From positions 1-64,000 of the forward strand of contig NZ_BJDL01000018.1 of NCBI RefSeq assembly GCF_005405125.1: a DNA stretch of 64,000 nucleotides, in the 5' to 3' direction. Below, piece by piece: positions 63,662-64,000 of this stretch (position 1 is its first letter; every line of letters starts with the position of its first letter). Source of the stretch: Lactiplantibacillus songbeiensis (GTDB taxonomy: Bacteria > Bacillota > Bacilli > Lactobacillales > Lactobacillaceae). The notes below the pieces were generated by a model. The model made no database searches. It saw nothing but the letters and a program-made list of their open reading frames with translations, and was not told the origin of the DNA. Both the position numbers and the translations under genes were made by a program.

Positions 63662-63712
63662 ACATGCCGATAGCATGTGTTGGTTCTCACCTATACTATC
63701 GGCATGTTATGT
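63662..63712 (-). other. Intergenic hairpin between the two acyl-CoA dehydrogenase-region genes
   Basis: ATGCCGATAG and CTATCGGCAT can pair over a 27-nt loop. There is no convincing T run on the minus strand, so it is more likely a processing or stability element than a terminator. Confidence 0.45.
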
Positions 63713-63721
63713 GCGTTTTTA

Positions 63722-64000
63722 TTATTCGATAATCCCGTCGTTAGCGATCAGCTTACGAGCTGCCGTTAAACGTTGTACTGAACGTGGACCTTCTTCAAGC
63801 CACATTGCACGGCAATCACGATACATCCGTTCAACAGGGCCGTAAGGGTTGTCTTCAAAGTAGCCAATCCCACCGAAGATTTCAAGGCAATAGTCAGAAA
63901 CCAACTTGACAGTGTTAATACTGAATAGCTTGCACATTGCAGCCTTTTCTTCAATATCTTCGCCACGGTCATATTGTTCTGCTAAGTTGTGAAGCATAGT
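63722..64000 (-). CDS. Second acyl-CoA dehydrogenase, C-terminal part (cut by window end)
   Basis: The last 92 codons are visible. LFSINTVKLVSDYCLEIFGGIGYFEDNPYGPVERMYRDCRA and WLEEGPRSVQRL correspond to the C-terminal helices and catalytic-Glu region of acyl-CoA dehydrogenases. It differs from the 61240 enzyme, so the pathway has two dehydrogenases or a heteromeric one. Upstream genes and promoter lie beyond the window. Confidence 0.85.
   Translation of the reverse strand, partial: TMLHNLAEQYDRGEDIEEKAAMCKLFSINTVKLVSDYCLEIFGGIGYFEDNPYGPVERMYRDCRAMWLEEGPRSVQRLTAARKLIANDGIIE

Overview
The window looks like chromosome of a low-to-mid GC lactic acid bacterium of the Lactiplantibacillus plantarum group. 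The reasons are an LPQTDE-type sorting motif, a csc-type WxL/DUF916 surface cluster, water-forming NADH oxidase, PepO, class II GalT with galK-galE-galT-galR, an alpha-rhamnosidase-like gene with an AraC regulator, cre boxes, and strong GGAGG ribosome binding sites about 8 nt before the starts. Species assignment is inference. No rRNA, tRNA, CRISPR array, transposase or prophage block was seen.

Layout. 0.1-1.1 kb: GDSL-type esterase. 1.1-6.8 kb: metal/redox stress island with a P1B-type ATPase, a thioredoxin plus CstR-like repressor pair, a small membrane protein, a Dps-like protein, two CopZ-like chaperones and an FNR-like (FLP) regulator. Three promoters here carry a TTGAC-N4-RTCAA box at exactly the same distance from the -10. 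7-11.2 kb: PepO, GNAT protein, NADH oxidase. 11.2-19.1 kb: LPXTG adhesin and a five-gene csc-like operon. 19.7-28.2 kb: TetR regulator, MoxR/VWA operon, HAD phosphatase, SbcCD; a perfect 16-bp parS palindrome lies upstream of the MoxR gene. 28.6-36.4 kb: aquaporin, rhamnosidase-like GH78 with AraC regulator, AarF/UbiB kinase-like protein, T-box-controlled BrnQ, orphan HicB. 36.5-39.3 kb: dhaKLM-glpF. 39.8-43.8 kb: two lipoproteins and an operon of a Ser42 NADH-oxidase paralogue with a LURP-one protein. 44.4-52.6 kb: galactose locus (galKETR, sugar porter, galM). 52.8-53.7 kb: Panacea-type putative toxin-antitoxin pair. 53.9-56.3 kb: broken lacI, UPF0303 protein, GH1 phospho-beta-glucosidase. 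56.4-64 kb: alpha/beta hydrolase, then an operon of thioesterase, acyl-CoA ligase, EtfA, EtfB, acyl-CoA dehydrogenase, type III CoA-transferase and a second acyl-CoA dehydrogenase cut by the window end.

How it works together. The first island appears to handle metal and thiol stress under an FLP-like thiol-switch regulator and a CstR-like sulfur/metal sensor. The csc operon builds a cell-surface complex. The dha and gal loci and the two glycosidases are carbon utilisation modules carrying cre or GalR-like sites. The terminal operon is unusual for a lactobacillus and suggests CoA-activated reduction of an organic acid with electrons delivered by EtfAB.

The feature least explained by genes is a dispersed family of about 150-nt intergenic elements (types A and B, plus one related type C). 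They share a common fold of an outer stem and two inner hairpins, with compensatory base changes between copies. They often occur as B-linker-A compounds, and two such compounds in direct orientation bracket galE-galT-galR.
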